In this document: piece after piece, positions 1 to 8,044 of the stretch
Numbering within the stretch: position 1 is the first letter of the stretch
Layout of the letters: each line of letters starts with the position of its first letter
Source: an uncultured Lachnospiraceae bacterium
Lineage (GTDB): Bacteria; Bacillota; Clostridia; Lachnospirales; Lachnospiraceae
DNA: 64,000 bases
Direction: 5' to 3'
Assembly: GCA_934351925.1 (NCBI GenBank)
Contig: CAKRJT010000001.1
Location: 147,037 to 211,036, forward strand
Notes under the pieces: generated by a model
Told to the model about the DNA's origin: nothing
Seen by the model: only the letters and a program-made list of their open reading frames with translations
Database searches by the model: none
Made by a program: the position numbers and the translations under genes

Positions 1-63
1 CCAGACAAATATACTGTTTTCACAATATAAATATACTGCTTTCTGATTAAGCAATAAAATGTG

Positions 64-1497
64 TTACTTCTTCAACTTTGCCCTTACCATCCGGCAAAGA
101 TATATCACGCTCTTTTTGTTGAACAAAAAGAGATAAATTACATATATGAAAGCCACCCCAACAAAAGCGACCGGCGATGACACCCTCCAGCACATATACG
201 CACTGCCGGATACTATTACAAGCTCCGCCACCATATCCATAACTGTCTCAAACCGCACGTCCTTATCCCCGAGCAGTCTCTCGAGATAAAACTGCGATAT
301 AAAATACCTGACACCTATCGAACACACCATAAAAAGTATGATAGCGTCTATGCTGTGCAGGCAGTATGCCCCGACAATGCTGAGCACTATGCTGAATGCC
401 ATCGAAAACAGATTGACGAACAGCAGAAATCTCTCTTTTCTTAACACCTTAAAATAGGTGGCACACACAAGATTCATCTTTCCGTCAAAAATACACATAG
501 GCAGCAGAATAGCCATATACGCAAGGCTCACCCTATACTGTGGAAGCCATAGCCTTAGGATTTCCTTGGCAGGTATATACACCAGAAATACAACCGGGAG
601 CACCACATTCAGGACATGTTTGGACATTTCAAACAAATCCTTCTGGCGCTTGTCATCAATCTGCCTGAGCGCCGGAAACAGCACCATGGAAATCTGCGAC
701 ACAAACAGAAGGAAGAAATTGGTGAGTGTCAGTGAGAAGGATACCTCGCCAAAATCCTCAATCCCCCAATATCTGTCTATTATAAATCTTCCTCCGCCGA
801 GTATGAGATTGCCCGCTATGTTGGCTATTGTGAGATTAATGCCAATCCTGATACTGTCAAGTGCCTCCACAGCCACTGTCTTAAACGCCGTCCTGCCGGC
901 AAACACAACCTCTCTGCCCTTGTACACGCAGTATATCATCGCACAGAGCTTCGCGAGCATATAGAGCCACACATAGGTCTTGTAATCACTGCTCTTTAAC
1001 ACAAACAATGCCAGTATAGACACCATGAACACAATCTTGTCAATCATCACCGACATGGAATACAGCCTCGTCTCATTAGCTGCCTGAAATACACAGCCAA
1101 GATACAGCGTAAGATTGTATAAAAGCATGTATACGGCTGTCATTATGAAAACGAACTCCGTGTCAATTCCATCCTGGGTGAACACTGCCCACAGTGTAAT
1201 TCCTGCCGCTATGACGGACTGAAAAAGCGCCCCGAACCAGAACTGGCCGCCGAGCAGCTTCTTGTCCATGTCCTCGTACTCTATGCCGCCTATCTTTAAA
1301 TATACGCCATCATTGAGTCCGAAATGAAAAAACCCCGTGTAGCCCGTATAAAAAAGGAAAAGTGACCAGTAGCCATAATTCACCTTGTCAAAGAACTTAG
1401 GCAGAATGAGTGAGGTGAGTATACTAAGCAGCAACGATATTCCCTGTGCCGCAAAAGCATAAATTATATTCCTTAATATTCTTCTTTCCTGTTTCAT
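64..1497 (-). CDS. Oligosaccharide flippase (Wzx/MATE-like polysaccharide biosynthesis protein)
   Basis: This is a polytopic membrane protein of about 477 residues, the usual size for the MOP/Wzx flippases that move lipid-linked glycan units across the cytoplasmic membrane. Hydrophobic segments run almost end to end, and the N-terminus has the family pattern of a short basic start followed by a long helix (residues about 10-32). No catalytic motif is expected. The stop codon of the upstream UDP-glucuronate decarboxylase gene directly abuts this gene, so the two are probably co-transcribed and translationally coupled; that supports a surface-polysaccharide role. A TTG sits one codon before the chosen ATG. 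The substrate cannot be inferred. A general MATE-like exporter is the main alternative. Confidence 0.8.
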   Translation of the reverse strand: MKQERRILRNIIYAFAAQGISLLLSILTSLILPKFFDKVNYGYWSLFLFYTGYTGFFHFGLNDGVYLKIGGIEYEDMDKKLLGGQFWFGALFQSVIAAGITLWAVFTQDGIDTEFVFIMTAVYMLLYNLTLYLGCVFQAANETRLYSMSVMIDKIVFMVSILALFVLKSSDYKTYVWLYMLAKLCAMIYCVYKGREVVFAGRTAFKTVAVEALDSIRIGINLTIANIAGNLILGGGRFIIDRYWGIEDFGEVSFSLTLTNFFLLFVSQISMVLFPALRQIDDKRQKDLFEMSKHVLNVVLPVVFLVYIPAKEILRLWLPQYRVSLAYMAILLPMCIFDGKMNLVCATYFKVLRKERFLLFVNLFSMAFSIVLSIVGAYCLHSIDAIILFMVCSIGVRYFISQFYLERLLGDKDVRFETVMDMVAELVIVSGSAYMCWRVSSPVAFVGVAFIYVIYLFLFNKKSVIYLCRMVRAKLKK

Positions 1498-1500
1498 CAA

Positions 1501-2433
1501 TTATATCACGGTCCTAAAGAACTCTATCGTCTTTTTAAGTCCATCCTCCAGCTTGATAGCAGGCTTCCATGACAGTTCCCTTTCGGCAAGGTCTATCACC
1601 GGCTTTCTCTGCGTCGGGTCATCTGACGGAAGCGGCATATATACAAGCTTAGAAGAGCTTCCTGTGAGCTCGATAACCATCTGTGCAAGCTGCTTCATGG
1701 TAAATTCTCCCGGATTTCCAAGATTGACCGGGCCTGTAAAGCCATCCCTCGAATTCATCATCCTGACCATTCCGTCAATCAGATCATCGACATAGCAAAA
1801 GCTCCTCGTCTGATTTCCGTCACCGTATATTGTTATATCCTCGCCTTTTAACGCCTGAACAATAAAGTTAGATACAACTCTTCCGTCCTCCGGGTTCATT
1901 CTCGGACCATAGGTATTAAAAATGCGGATAACCTTAATATCTACCCCATGCTGTCTGTGGTAGTCAAAAAATAAGGTCTCCGCCATTCTCTTTCCCTCGT
2001 CATAGCAGGAACGTATTCCGATAGGGTTGACATTCCCTCTATAGCTCTCAGGCTGCGGATGTATCTGCGGATCACCGTATACCTCGCTTGTGCTCGCCTG
2101 AAGTATCCGCGCATGTGTCCTCTTCGCAAGACCCAGCAGATTCATCGCCCCATATACGCTAGTCTTGGCAGTCTTGATAGGATCGTACTGATAGTGAGGT
2201 GGGCTCGCCGGGCATGCAAGATTATATATCCGGTCAGCCTCCACATACAGCGGCTGTGTAATATCATGTCTCATAAATTCGAAGTAAGGATTATCCATAA
2301 GATGCCTTATATTGTCCTTGCTTCCCGTAAACAGATTGTCGACGCAGATTACCTCGTTTCCCTCGTTTAAAAGTCTCTCACAGAGGTGTGAGCCCAGAAA
2401 ACCTGCACCACCGGTAACTAAAACTCTGTTCAT
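1501..2433 (-). CDS. UDP-glucuronate decarboxylase (UDP-xylose synthase), extended SDR
   Basis: This 310-residue enzyme is an extended short-chain dehydrogenase. It has the N-terminal NAD motif GGAGFLG (residues 8-14), a downstream ACPASPPHYQ stretch typical of UXS1-type enzymes, the catalytic YxxxK (Tyr144, Lys148), and a later GDGNQTRSFCYVDD motif seen in this subgroup. Family knowledge points to oxidative decarboxylation of UDP-glucuronate to UDP-xylose with bound NAD. A dTDP-glucose or UDP-glucose epimerase-like activity is less likely because the PASP and RMNPEDGRV motifs fit UXS. It is directly followed by the flippase, so the product is probably a glycan precursor. A GAGG ribosome site lies about 10 bases before the ATG. 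Confidence 0.85.
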   Translation of the reverse strand: MNRVLVTGGAGFLGSHLCERLLNEGNEVICVDNLFTGSKDNIRHLMDNPYFEFMRHDITQPLYVEADRIYNLACPASPPHYQYDPIKTAKTSVYGAMNLLGLAKRTHARILQASTSEVYGDPQIHPQPESYRGNVNPIGIRSCYDEGKRMAETLFFDYHRQHGVDIKVIRIFNTYGPRMNPEDGRVVSNFIVQALKGEDITIYGDGNQTRSFCYVDDLIDGMVRMMNSRDGFTGPVNLGNPGEFTMKQLAQMVIELTGSSSKLVYMPLPSDDPTQRKPVIDLAERELSWKPAIKLEDGLKKTIEFFRTVI

Positions 2434-2468
2434 TATTAAGATTCCTCGATTCCATTCACATTCACATT

Positions 2469-2560
2469 ATATAATTATATATGTATTCCTGTTTCAAATC
2501 ATATAATTATATATGTATTCCTGTTTCAAATTATATAGTTATATACATGTATTCCTGTAC
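2469..2560. repeat. Three tandem copies of a 32-bp AT-rich unit containing a palindrome
   Basis: Two near-identical 32-bp units and a third, diverged and shorter copy follow head to tail. Each holds the palindrome ATATAATTATAT (degenerate in copy three) followed by GTATTCCTGT. The array lies just downstream of the XRE regulator gene and just upstream of the UDP-xylose synthase gene, on the same transcript direction. It could be an operator array, a structured intergenic RNA, or a slippage-generated repeat. Confidence 0.85.
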
Positions 2561-2561
2561 T

Positions 2562-2861
2562 TTAATTATTCTTCTCTTTAAGTGTGACCTCAACCTCAAG
2601 TCCCATACTGTCTGCCACGCGAACAATCATGTCAAGTGTCGGATTATACTTCCCGCTCTCAAGACGGCTTATGTTCGGTCTCTGTATTCCCGTGCTGTCA
2701 GAGATGTCTGCCTGTGTTATCTTCTTAGCCTTGCGATAACGGATAAGCTGCTCAATAAGCTGTCTCCTCGTCTCAAGCTGTATATTCTCCACCTGTTTCT
2801 TATTGTTCTTCTTGGATGCCTGAACATTCTGCCCGGCAGTCTCATTTGCGTTATTAGCCAT
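2562..2861 (-). CDS. XRE-family helix-turn-helix regulator
   Basis: A 99-residue DNA-binding protein. The first 30 residues are polar and probably disordered. Residues about 36-92 form a lambda-Cro/XRE helix-turn-helix (KKITQADISDSTGIQRPNIS, then the family hallmark RLESGKYNPTLDMI). It ends with a short LEVEVTLKEK tail of the kind found in antitoxin-like and HipB-like regulators. There is no toxin-like partner next to it. It reads toward the glycan genes, with only a three-copy tandem repeat between, so it may regulate itself or those genes through that array; this is inference. A well-formed promoter lies upstream on the minus strand. Confidence 0.85.
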   Translation of the reverse strand: MANNANETAGQNVQASKKNNKKQVENIQLETRRQLIEQLIRYRKAKKITQADISDSTGIQRPNISRLESGKYNPTLDMIVRVADSMGLEVEVTLKEKNN

Positions 2862-2920
2862 ATTTTCCTCCGTTTTTCTGTCTAAAACAAAATAACTCCC
2901 GTATCATTTAGGATTTTATT

Positions 2921-2949
2921 ATATTATCATAATCGAAACTTGCTGTCAA
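2921..2949 (-). promoter_or_regulatory. Promoter of the XRE regulator gene
   Basis: A TTGACA -35 box, a 17-base spacer and a TAATAT -10 box are seen on the minus strand upstream of the regulator gene. The site is back to back with the promoter of the divergent membrane-protein operon. Confidence 0.65.
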
Positions 2950-2978
2950 TCTTCATTTAATATTTCTTTAGCAATAAC

Positions 2979-3007
2979 TTGAATTTATTCTTATATTAGA
3001 ATATAAT
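2979..3007 (+). promoter_or_regulatory. Promoter of the DUF975 operon
   Basis: TTGAAT, a 17-base spacer and a consensus TATAAT are seen on the plus strand about 65 bases before the DUF975 start codon. The boxes lie about 30 bases from the divergent XRE promoter, so one bound protein could affect both. Confidence 0.65.
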
Positions 3008-3070
3008 GTCAAAAGGTGTCCACATTTTTAATTTTTACTTGTTTTATCAATACTGTTAGGGGAGATTTTC

Positions 3071-3874
3071 ATGTACAACCATTCTGTTTCCAGCATAAAA
3101 AAAGCCGCACGAAGAATTCTTGGCTCTTATTTTTTCCGATGTGTACTCGCAAGCTTTGCAGCCGGCACAGGTATTATCCTTGTTTTTAACTATATATTAG
3201 ATGGAACCATGCAGGTTGACGATGCCTTCGACATAAGCGTATTTTACCGGTCACTTATCAATTCATCATCCGCTGACGAACTATACCAGTCAATATACAG
3301 CAGCATCGCCTCCATGGTAAGCGCAATCGGCTATGACGCATATTCAGCCATGCTCAGGCGTTTTGCACTGGCAGCCGTCATATCGTACCTGATAAAACTT
3401 ATGTACAATTTTCTTATAGTTTATCCATTTGAAGTCGGCGGATGCCGTTTCTACATGGACGCACACTACACTGAGCCCAAGTACAAGACGCTCCTTGCAG
3501 GCTTTAACGGCAATTATCTCAATGCGGTGCTTATCCTGTTTCTGCGCCGCCTGAAGGTATTTTTGTGGTCATTGCTGTTAATTGTGCCAGGTGTCATCAA
3601 AAATTACGAGACCTTCATGGTTCCGTACCTTCTCGCAGAAAATCCCGACATCGACAGGCGCGAGGTATTCCGTCTCAGCAAAGAGATGATGTATGGCAAT
3701 AAGCTCAATCTTTTCATATTGAACCTTTCATTTATCGGATGGCTCATGCTTTCCACGCTTACAGGTGGTGTGGCATATATATTTTTTGTCGGACCTTATT
3801 ATGACGCTTCACTTGCCAACATGGCAATGCGCGTGAAATCAGAGTACAACAGCAATACAGGGGGAGAATACTAA
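3071..3874 (+). CDS. DUF975 family membrane protein
   Basis: This 267-residue protein has an N-terminal amphipathic segment (SIKKAARRILGSYFFR), about five to six hydrophobic segments, and the conserved C-terminal block that marks DUF975: VPGVIKNYETFMVPYLLAEN, then ...REVFRLSKEMMYGNK and a final helix ending in FVGPYYDASLANMAM. DUF975 proteins are widespread in Clostridia and have no established biochemical role. A GGGGAG ribosome site precedes the ATG. The stop codon overlaps the next start (TAATG), so the downstream gene is translationally coupled and the two products probably work together in the membrane. Confidence 0.85.
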   Translation: MYNHSVSSIKKAARRILGSYFFRCVLASFAAGTGIILVFNYILDGTMQVDDAFDISVFYRSLINSSSADELYQSIYSSIASMVSAIGYDAYSAMLRRFALAAVISYLIKLMYNFLIVYPFEVGGCRFYMDAHYTEPKYKTLLAGFNGNYLNAVLILFLRRLKVFLWSLLLIVPGVIKNYETFMVPYLLAENPDIDRREVFRLSKEMMYGNKLNLFILNLSFIGWLMLSTLTGGVAYIFFVGPYYDASLANMAMRVKSEYNSNTGGEY

Positions 3875-4686
3875 TGGGAATAATTATATTTTTTATAATC
3901 TGGTACTTCGCATACGCCAGAAACAATCCTAAGATATTTGACAAGCTCAAGAAAAAGAAGGGACTCATAATCTTTATCCTTATAGCACTGTTCTTTTCAA
4001 ATGCCTCCGAGTGGCTGCTCGGACTCTCCTTTGCCCTGGGTGCTCTCTTCATCCCATGCTATATTTTCTACAAGCTGGCAAAGGCAATCTCGGGCTCTGA
4101 TGAAAAGGCCAGAAAAAAAGAGGCAAAGCAGGTTCGAAACAGCACAATCCCTAAGTCGGAACAGCTTCCAAATGCAGTACCCAAGCGAATTAAGATTGTC
4201 GAGAAGTTCAATGATAAATATAATCTCACGCTCACACCTTCACAGATACAGACCATAGTCGACGCCTCTTATGTCTCAACTGACTGGGAATACCTCATTC
4301 TGTCGATGCAGAAGGAATATCAGACAATCCATCAGTGGTACAAGGCTCCTATCGGCGGCTGGCTGCGTGTCTACCTGAAGGTATTTGATGTCCAGACGGT
4401 CTCCTCAGACATGGCTCAGCAGAAGCGTATCTGCATCGACTCCTTCGACCAGATATTCCGCTCGATAGACCTGACCTCATACAACACTCCGGCATGGGAC
4501 ATCAACCGTATAAACAACACCTACATGACAAATTTCGATGACATCTCCTTTATGATGGCTTACCGTTTTCTCGAGGCGAACGGCCGTAAGTACACCCTCG
4601 GCGAGGTTGAGATACTCCATACCGACGATGAACTCTCAGACCTCAAGAAGAAGTATGATGCTGCGGAGGGGATTGGGGCTCATTAA
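3874..4686 (+). CDS. Hypothetical membrane-anchored protein coupled to the DUF975 protein
   Basis: A 270-residue protein of unrecognised family. The first 75 residues hold about three hydrophobic segments (starting IIFFIIWYFAYA). A basic linker (KARKKEAKQVR) follows, then a soluble domain of about 165 residues with no motif I recognise. The soluble part is rich in Tyr, Trp and Asp and contains a hydrophobic helix near APIGGWLRVYLKVFDV that may contact the membrane. The start overlaps the stop of the DUF975 gene by one base, which decides the start and argues for stoichiometric co-production. A terminator-like hairpin follows. The function is unknown. Confidence 0.7.
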   Translation: MGIIIFFIIWYFAYARNNPKIFDKLKKKKGLIIFILIALFFSNASEWLLGLSFALGALFIPCYIFYKLAKAISGSDEKARKKEAKQVRNSTIPKSEQLPNAVPKRIKIVEKFNDKYNLTLTPSQIQTIVDASYVSTDWEYLILSMQKEYQTIHQWYKAPIGGWLRVYLKVFDVQTVSSDMAQQKRICIDSFDQIFRSIDLTSYNTPAWDINRINNTYMTNFDDISFMMAYRFLEANGRKYTLGEVEILHTDDELSDLKKKYDAAEGIGAH

Positions 4687-4702
4687 TTACATTATCAATG
4701 AT

Positions 4703-4755
4703 ATTCGCAATCCGCTTCGCTGCCTGCTAATATTAAATCGATGCCTCGCATCTCT
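4703..4755. repeat. Dispersed REP-like element, copy A
   Basis: The 19-base core ATTCGCAATCCGCTTCGCT is identical to a core near 38.9 kb and is followed, as there, by a small hairpin (here GATGC-CTC-GCATC). The two loci have unrelated genes, so this looks like an intergenic repeat family rather than shared coding sequence. Confidence 0.6.
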
Positions 4756-4805
4756 TATATTTTATAAATCAGCTTCTTTAAGCCACTCTTTTGCAATAAT
4801 TATTA

Positions 4806-4850
4806 ACCCCGCAGTTCAGAGCTGAATATATGGCTCACAAACCGCGGGGT
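4806..4850 (+). terminator. Probable terminator of the DUF975 operon
   Basis: The outer stem ACCCCGC/GCGGGGT encloses an inner GAGC/GCTC stem, and a T-rich stretch follows. It lies between convergent genes and could serve either strand. Confidence 0.6.
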
Positions 4851-4876
4851 ATCTATATTTATCCGGTCATGTATTT

Positions 4877-5500
4877 TTATCTGTCAATGGTGTCCGCTGA
4901 ATAATTCTCTTTTTCATCTGACAAATCCGCTATAATCTGCATGTCATCTGCTGTTTCCTTCTCTATCGCCTTTTCTTCCATCACTTTTTCCCTATCTGCC
5001 GTTTTTCCATCCACCACTTCTTCCGTCGATTTTCTATCTGCCATTTTTCCGGCTTCAGCTTTTTCTTCCGCTGCGTTCTCCTGCCCTGCAGCCTCCTTCT
5101 CCACAAATCTATGCGTCATAATCCATCTGACCGCGTGATATATTCCGCGCACCGCGGCAAACACGGCGAACATCACGATAAATCCCATGACGCCTAAAAT
5201 TATATCGGCCAATTCCATGCTTCCCGTGTTGCTTATTTTCTGTCCTATCTCAATCGCAAATGTGATGACAAGTATGAGTGTAAACACATAAATCCACGCA
5301 ATCACCATAATATGTTTTTTCGATGCAAGCCACTTAAAGACCGGATACACGACAAAAATCATCGCCATGCCGAGCAGACCTATCACCAGAAAGTGTAAAT
5401 CCTTATCCGAGAAATTGTACTCGAACTTGTCATTCAAATGCAGTATATAGTTATGTATCTTGGCTATTATTCTCATAATGCCATATAATGCTTGTGCCAT
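4877..5500 (-). CDS. Hypothetical membrane protein with highly charged C-terminal tail
   Basis: A 207-residue protein I do not recognise. Residues 1-130 contain about three hydrophobic segments, around FLVIGLLGMAMIFVVYPVF, MVIAWIYVFTLILVITFAI and ILGVMGFIVMFAVFAAVRGI. After a basic HRFVEKE turn, the last 70 residues are almost entirely Glu, Lys, Ala, Asp and Met, with repeats of the type ADREKVMEEKAIEKE that suggest a helical or coiled-coil cytoplasmic tail. A GGGGA ribosome site fits the start. It stands alone between a convergent operon and an accessory island. No function is assigned. Confidence 0.6.
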   Translation of the reverse strand: MAQALYGIMRIIAKIHNYILHLNDKFEYNFSDKDLHFLVIGLLGMAMIFVVYPVFKWLASKKHIMVIAWIYVFTLILVITFAIEIGQKISNTGSMELADIILGVMGFIVMFAVFAAVRGIYHAVRWIMTHRFVEKEAAGQENAAEEKAEAGKMADRKSTEEVVDGKTADREKVMEEKAIEKETADDMQIIADLSDEKENYSADTIDR

Positions 5501-5569
5501 AATAATCCCCTTTTTTTAGTCTCTCCATAACATTTACAGGAAAATATTTTATCATAATGGAACTGATAA

Positions 5570-5743
5570 TACAATCAAAAAAGAAGACATTCGTTTATTG
5601 CAGATACAATTTGTCCGTACTGTCAAAAACCGTTACGGTTAATAAATGGACCTTATGGCAAGTTCTATGGGTGTACCGGCTATCCCAACTGTAAATTCAA
5701 GAGGTTTCCTTTGCCGACTTATTTTGTTGATTTTAAAATTTAA
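5570..5743 (+). pseudogene. Fragment of a protein with a topoisomerase-type C4 zinc ribbon
   Basis: The open frame begins after a stop and has no usable start codon. It encodes CPYCQKPL, then GPYGKFYGCTGYPNCKFKRF, which is the four-cysteine zinc ribbon found at the C-termini of bacterial topoisomerase I and of some nuclease and helicase proteins. Only this terminal ribbon remains, and the frame then stops. It is probably the 3' remnant of a larger accessory gene, destroyed when the neighbouring AbiE-like/integrase island formed. The remaining 400 bases up to the toxin gene show no convincing coding sequence. Confidence 0.55.
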
Positions 5744-6146
5744 GGCTGTTATTATAATAGGTAATTGCGAAACGTAGAAAGATAGTGAGCATAAAGCAGT
5801 CAATAACCTGAATTTAATAACTTTGAGGGAGCTTGGAATTACCCGTGGAACTGCAAAATGCAGTGTAAAACCGCCCGGTAACATTTGTCCGGCACCATAC
5901 GGCTTACTTCTTGCATACCCATCTGTGTTGTAAGCAACGAACTTATAATTGGGTAAAACAACGAAGAATGCCCTCAAATGTGCATATCGGAGAATCCTAT
6001 CCGTTTATTTCACTTACTGAATTATCCAATATTTTTTTCGTACTTTCAGCAAATATCTCAAGATATTTCGATATATTATCTATGATTATCTCTTTAGAGG
6101 TTTTATTTGGGTTCTGATGCTTAATTAGCCATGCTATGTGATCTAC

Positions 6147-6899
6147 TCAAACATTAAATACTTTTTCCAAAAGACTTAACGCTGCATCCAATTCCATATC
6201 AAGCCCAATATTCTTCATATTGATACGTTCTTCCGGCATCCTTGCAACAAACTGTCTAACATCGTCCTTTACTGTCTCCGGTGTGTTAATTACCTCATCC
6301 GGATTTATTACATTCATCAAACGGAACACATCATTTTTATGCTTTTTGATATCTGCTGAATTCACATGCTCACCTTCACTTTTTCGTCTACAAAGGTCTA
6401 GCCACGCTCTCATCTTAAATGGAATCAGATGCTCTGCTCCCAAAACACCCACACCATTCACCACCTTTCTTCCGCTCATCATAAACTCGTAATAATCATC
6501 ATTCAACATAATTGCTGAAAGGCTGGATACTTCATCTGAAATATGTAACGGAGTGATTACAATATCACTCTCGTGTAACTGATACCCCGTATCTTTTGAG
6601 AACAGTTCTATCATTATCGGATAATTCGGATTCTGTGGTTCTGTAAATCTGTAAAAATGCAACTTCTCAGAACTTTTCCAACCACATCTATACGCACCAT
6701 CCTTAATGAATTTCCATAATACTTCCCCAAATTCTTCAAATCTGTTTTCAATCAACAAAATCATATCAATGTCTCTGGTTGCTCTAAAGTCAAGGTTTGC
6801 TTTATTCATTAGAATATCACAGGCCGTACCTCCAATAATTGTGTAGCAATCCTCATACCCCTTAAACGCTTCTCTAAAAGCTTCAAATCCTATTACCAC
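6147..6899 (-). CDS. AbiEii-like nucleotidyltransferase (candidate type IV toxin)
   Basis: A 250-residue protein with features of the DUF1814/AbiEii nucleotidyltransferase superfamily: an N-terminal IIGGTACDIL turn (the Gly-Gly motif) and the metal-binding ATRDIDMILL block about 17 residues later. Later conserved-looking elements are LIPFKMRAWLDLC, which resembles the family's lysine-bearing helix, and a helical C-terminus. In AbiE systems the nucleotidyltransferase is the toxin. The GTG start lies inside the last codons of the upstream winged-helix gene (7-base overlap, GGAGG site 7 bases away), the tight coupling expected for antitoxin then toxin. It could instead be a stand-alone sugar or tRNA nucleotidyltransferase. 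Confidence 0.65.
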   Translation of the reverse strand: MVIGFEAFREAFKGYEDCYTIIGGTACDILMNKANLDFRATRDIDMILLIENRFEEFGEVLWKFIKDGAYRCGWKSSEKLHFYRFTEPQNPNYPIMIELFSKDTGYQLHESDIVITPLHISDEVSSLSAIMLNDDYYEFMMSGRKVVNGVGVLGAEHLIPFKMRAWLDLCRRKSEGEHVNSADIKKHKNDVFRLMNVINPDEVINTPETVKDDVRQFVARMPEERINMKNIGLDMELDAALSLLEKVFNV

Positions 6900-7852
6900 T
6901 CGTATTCCTCCATTATCTCTTCAATCTGCATTTCCACTCGTTCATCTTCCACATCCTTAAGGCTTTGCACCAATGACACGATATCTACCATTTCATCAGA
7001 TATATACACCGACGGATTATATTTCCATAATTCGATTTCAATATAATCATTATCAGTCATCAGTTTAGGCTCTACAATAGCCTCCTGTGGTATATTCTTC
7101 ACCAGCTTTTTATCCATAGCAAAAACCGTACATTTCGGATAATTCAACATACTCTTTTTCGCCAATGCTGTTTCTCCTGCAAAAGGTAAATCCATGTCAA
7201 AATACTTAAGACTCACATAAATTTTCTTCTGAACCGGTGACTGTAAATATTCACTTGAAAGCTGATACAGTTCCTTTCCAGTCGCTACAGATTTGATTAC
7301 CTTACTTGTTCCTTCTTTTCGGCTTTCCACCAGACCAAGTTCCTGTAATTCCTGTACAGCCCTACTAACATTCATGGCAGACATATTAAGGTATTCTGCT
7401 ATCTTTGACTGGCTCTTTTCTTCGTGCTTCTTCTGATAAATGAAATATAAAAGCAAAAACTGTGCTGCGGCAGATATTTTTTCAACTTTTTCTCTCTTGC
7501 CTGCACAGAATTCTTTCAGGCTCATTCCTAATTCCGGTACAAAAATCTGCGAATTGGGTACAATGAATGGTATTCCGTTTTTGACCAATGCATTTCTCTG
7601 ATAAGTAGAAACCACATCCAGCCACAATATAACTGACATTTCAGCATATTTTTCAATTTCCTGCATTTCTTTTTCAAAACTGGAAACATTAAAATTATCA
7701 GAGTTGTTCTTCATCAACACACTCTGCATATTTCCCATGGAAAGCACGAAATACTCTCGCTTATTTCGCAGATAAAGCGGCAGTTTACTCTTACCATCCC
7801 AATTTTCAATTTTGACGCTTATCCCAAATATCTCAGCCAAATATTTTTTCAT
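6893..7852 (-). CDS. Winged-helix regulator, candidate antitoxin of the AbiE-like pair
   Basis: A 319-residue protein. Residues about 120-195 form a MarR-like winged helix (SQSKIAEYLNMSAMNVSRAV then QELGLVESRKEG). A mixed N-terminal domain precedes it, and a C-terminal domain of about 120 residues resembles the C-terminal part of AbiEi-type antitoxins in size and placement. The start at ATG 7852, with an AAGGTG site, is preferred over an upstream methionine. Its last bases overlap the nucleotidyltransferase start. AbiEi antitoxins are usually shorter and have the helix-turn-helix at the N-terminus, so this would be a divergent architecture. The role as antitoxin and autorepressor is inferred from gene order. 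Confidence 0.6.
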   Translation of the reverse strand: MKKYLAEIFGISVKIENWDGKSKLPLYLRNKREYFVLSMGNMQSVLMKNNSDNFNVSSFEKEMQEIEKYAEMSVILWLDVVSTYQRNALVKNGIPFIVPNSQIFVPELGMSLKEFCAGKREKVEKISAAAQFLLLYFIYQKKHEEKSQSKIAEYLNMSAMNVSRAVQELQELGLVESRKEGTSKVIKSVATGKELYQLSSEYLQSPVQKKIYVSLKYFDMDLPFAGETALAKKSMLNYPKCTVFAMDKKLVKNIPQEAIVEPKLMTDNDYIEIELWKYNPSVYISDEMVDIVSLVQSLKDVEDERVEMQIEEIMEEYEW

Positions 7853-7942
7853 AAGAACACCTTTTAACATTTTTATTTTATTCTAACATATATTTTGTTA
7901 GTATTCAATTTTTTTGTTAAAATAATATTTTTATTATTCCTC

Positions 7943-8041
7943 TTAATCCTCAAACTCATACATCTGCGAATACAAACCCCGTATCTGCATCTGACTTATC
8001 TTATAGTTCGCAAGCATCTCTGACGTTTCCTCCTTCGTCAT
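7943..8041 (-). pseudogene. C-terminal remnant of an unidentified minus-strand gene
   Basis: About 32 codons reading MTKEETSEMLANYKISQMQI and ending MYEFED look like the helical tail of a genuine protein. The frame continues upstream only through the antisense of the integrase fragment, where it loses any coding character. It is most simply the 3' end of a gene cut off by the integrase-bearing insertion. The family is not recognised. Confidence 0.35.
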
Positions 8042-8044
8042 CTT

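Noticed and set aside
2469..2560. Tandem repeats considered as a CRISPR array
   Set aside because: The units are directly adjacent with no unique spacers, and no cas genes are present in the window.
5639..5977. A 112-codon minus-strand frame in the gap before the AbiE-like genes
   Set aside because: It is antisense to the zinc-ribbon fragment, which has recognisable cysteine motifs, and has no family signature itself.
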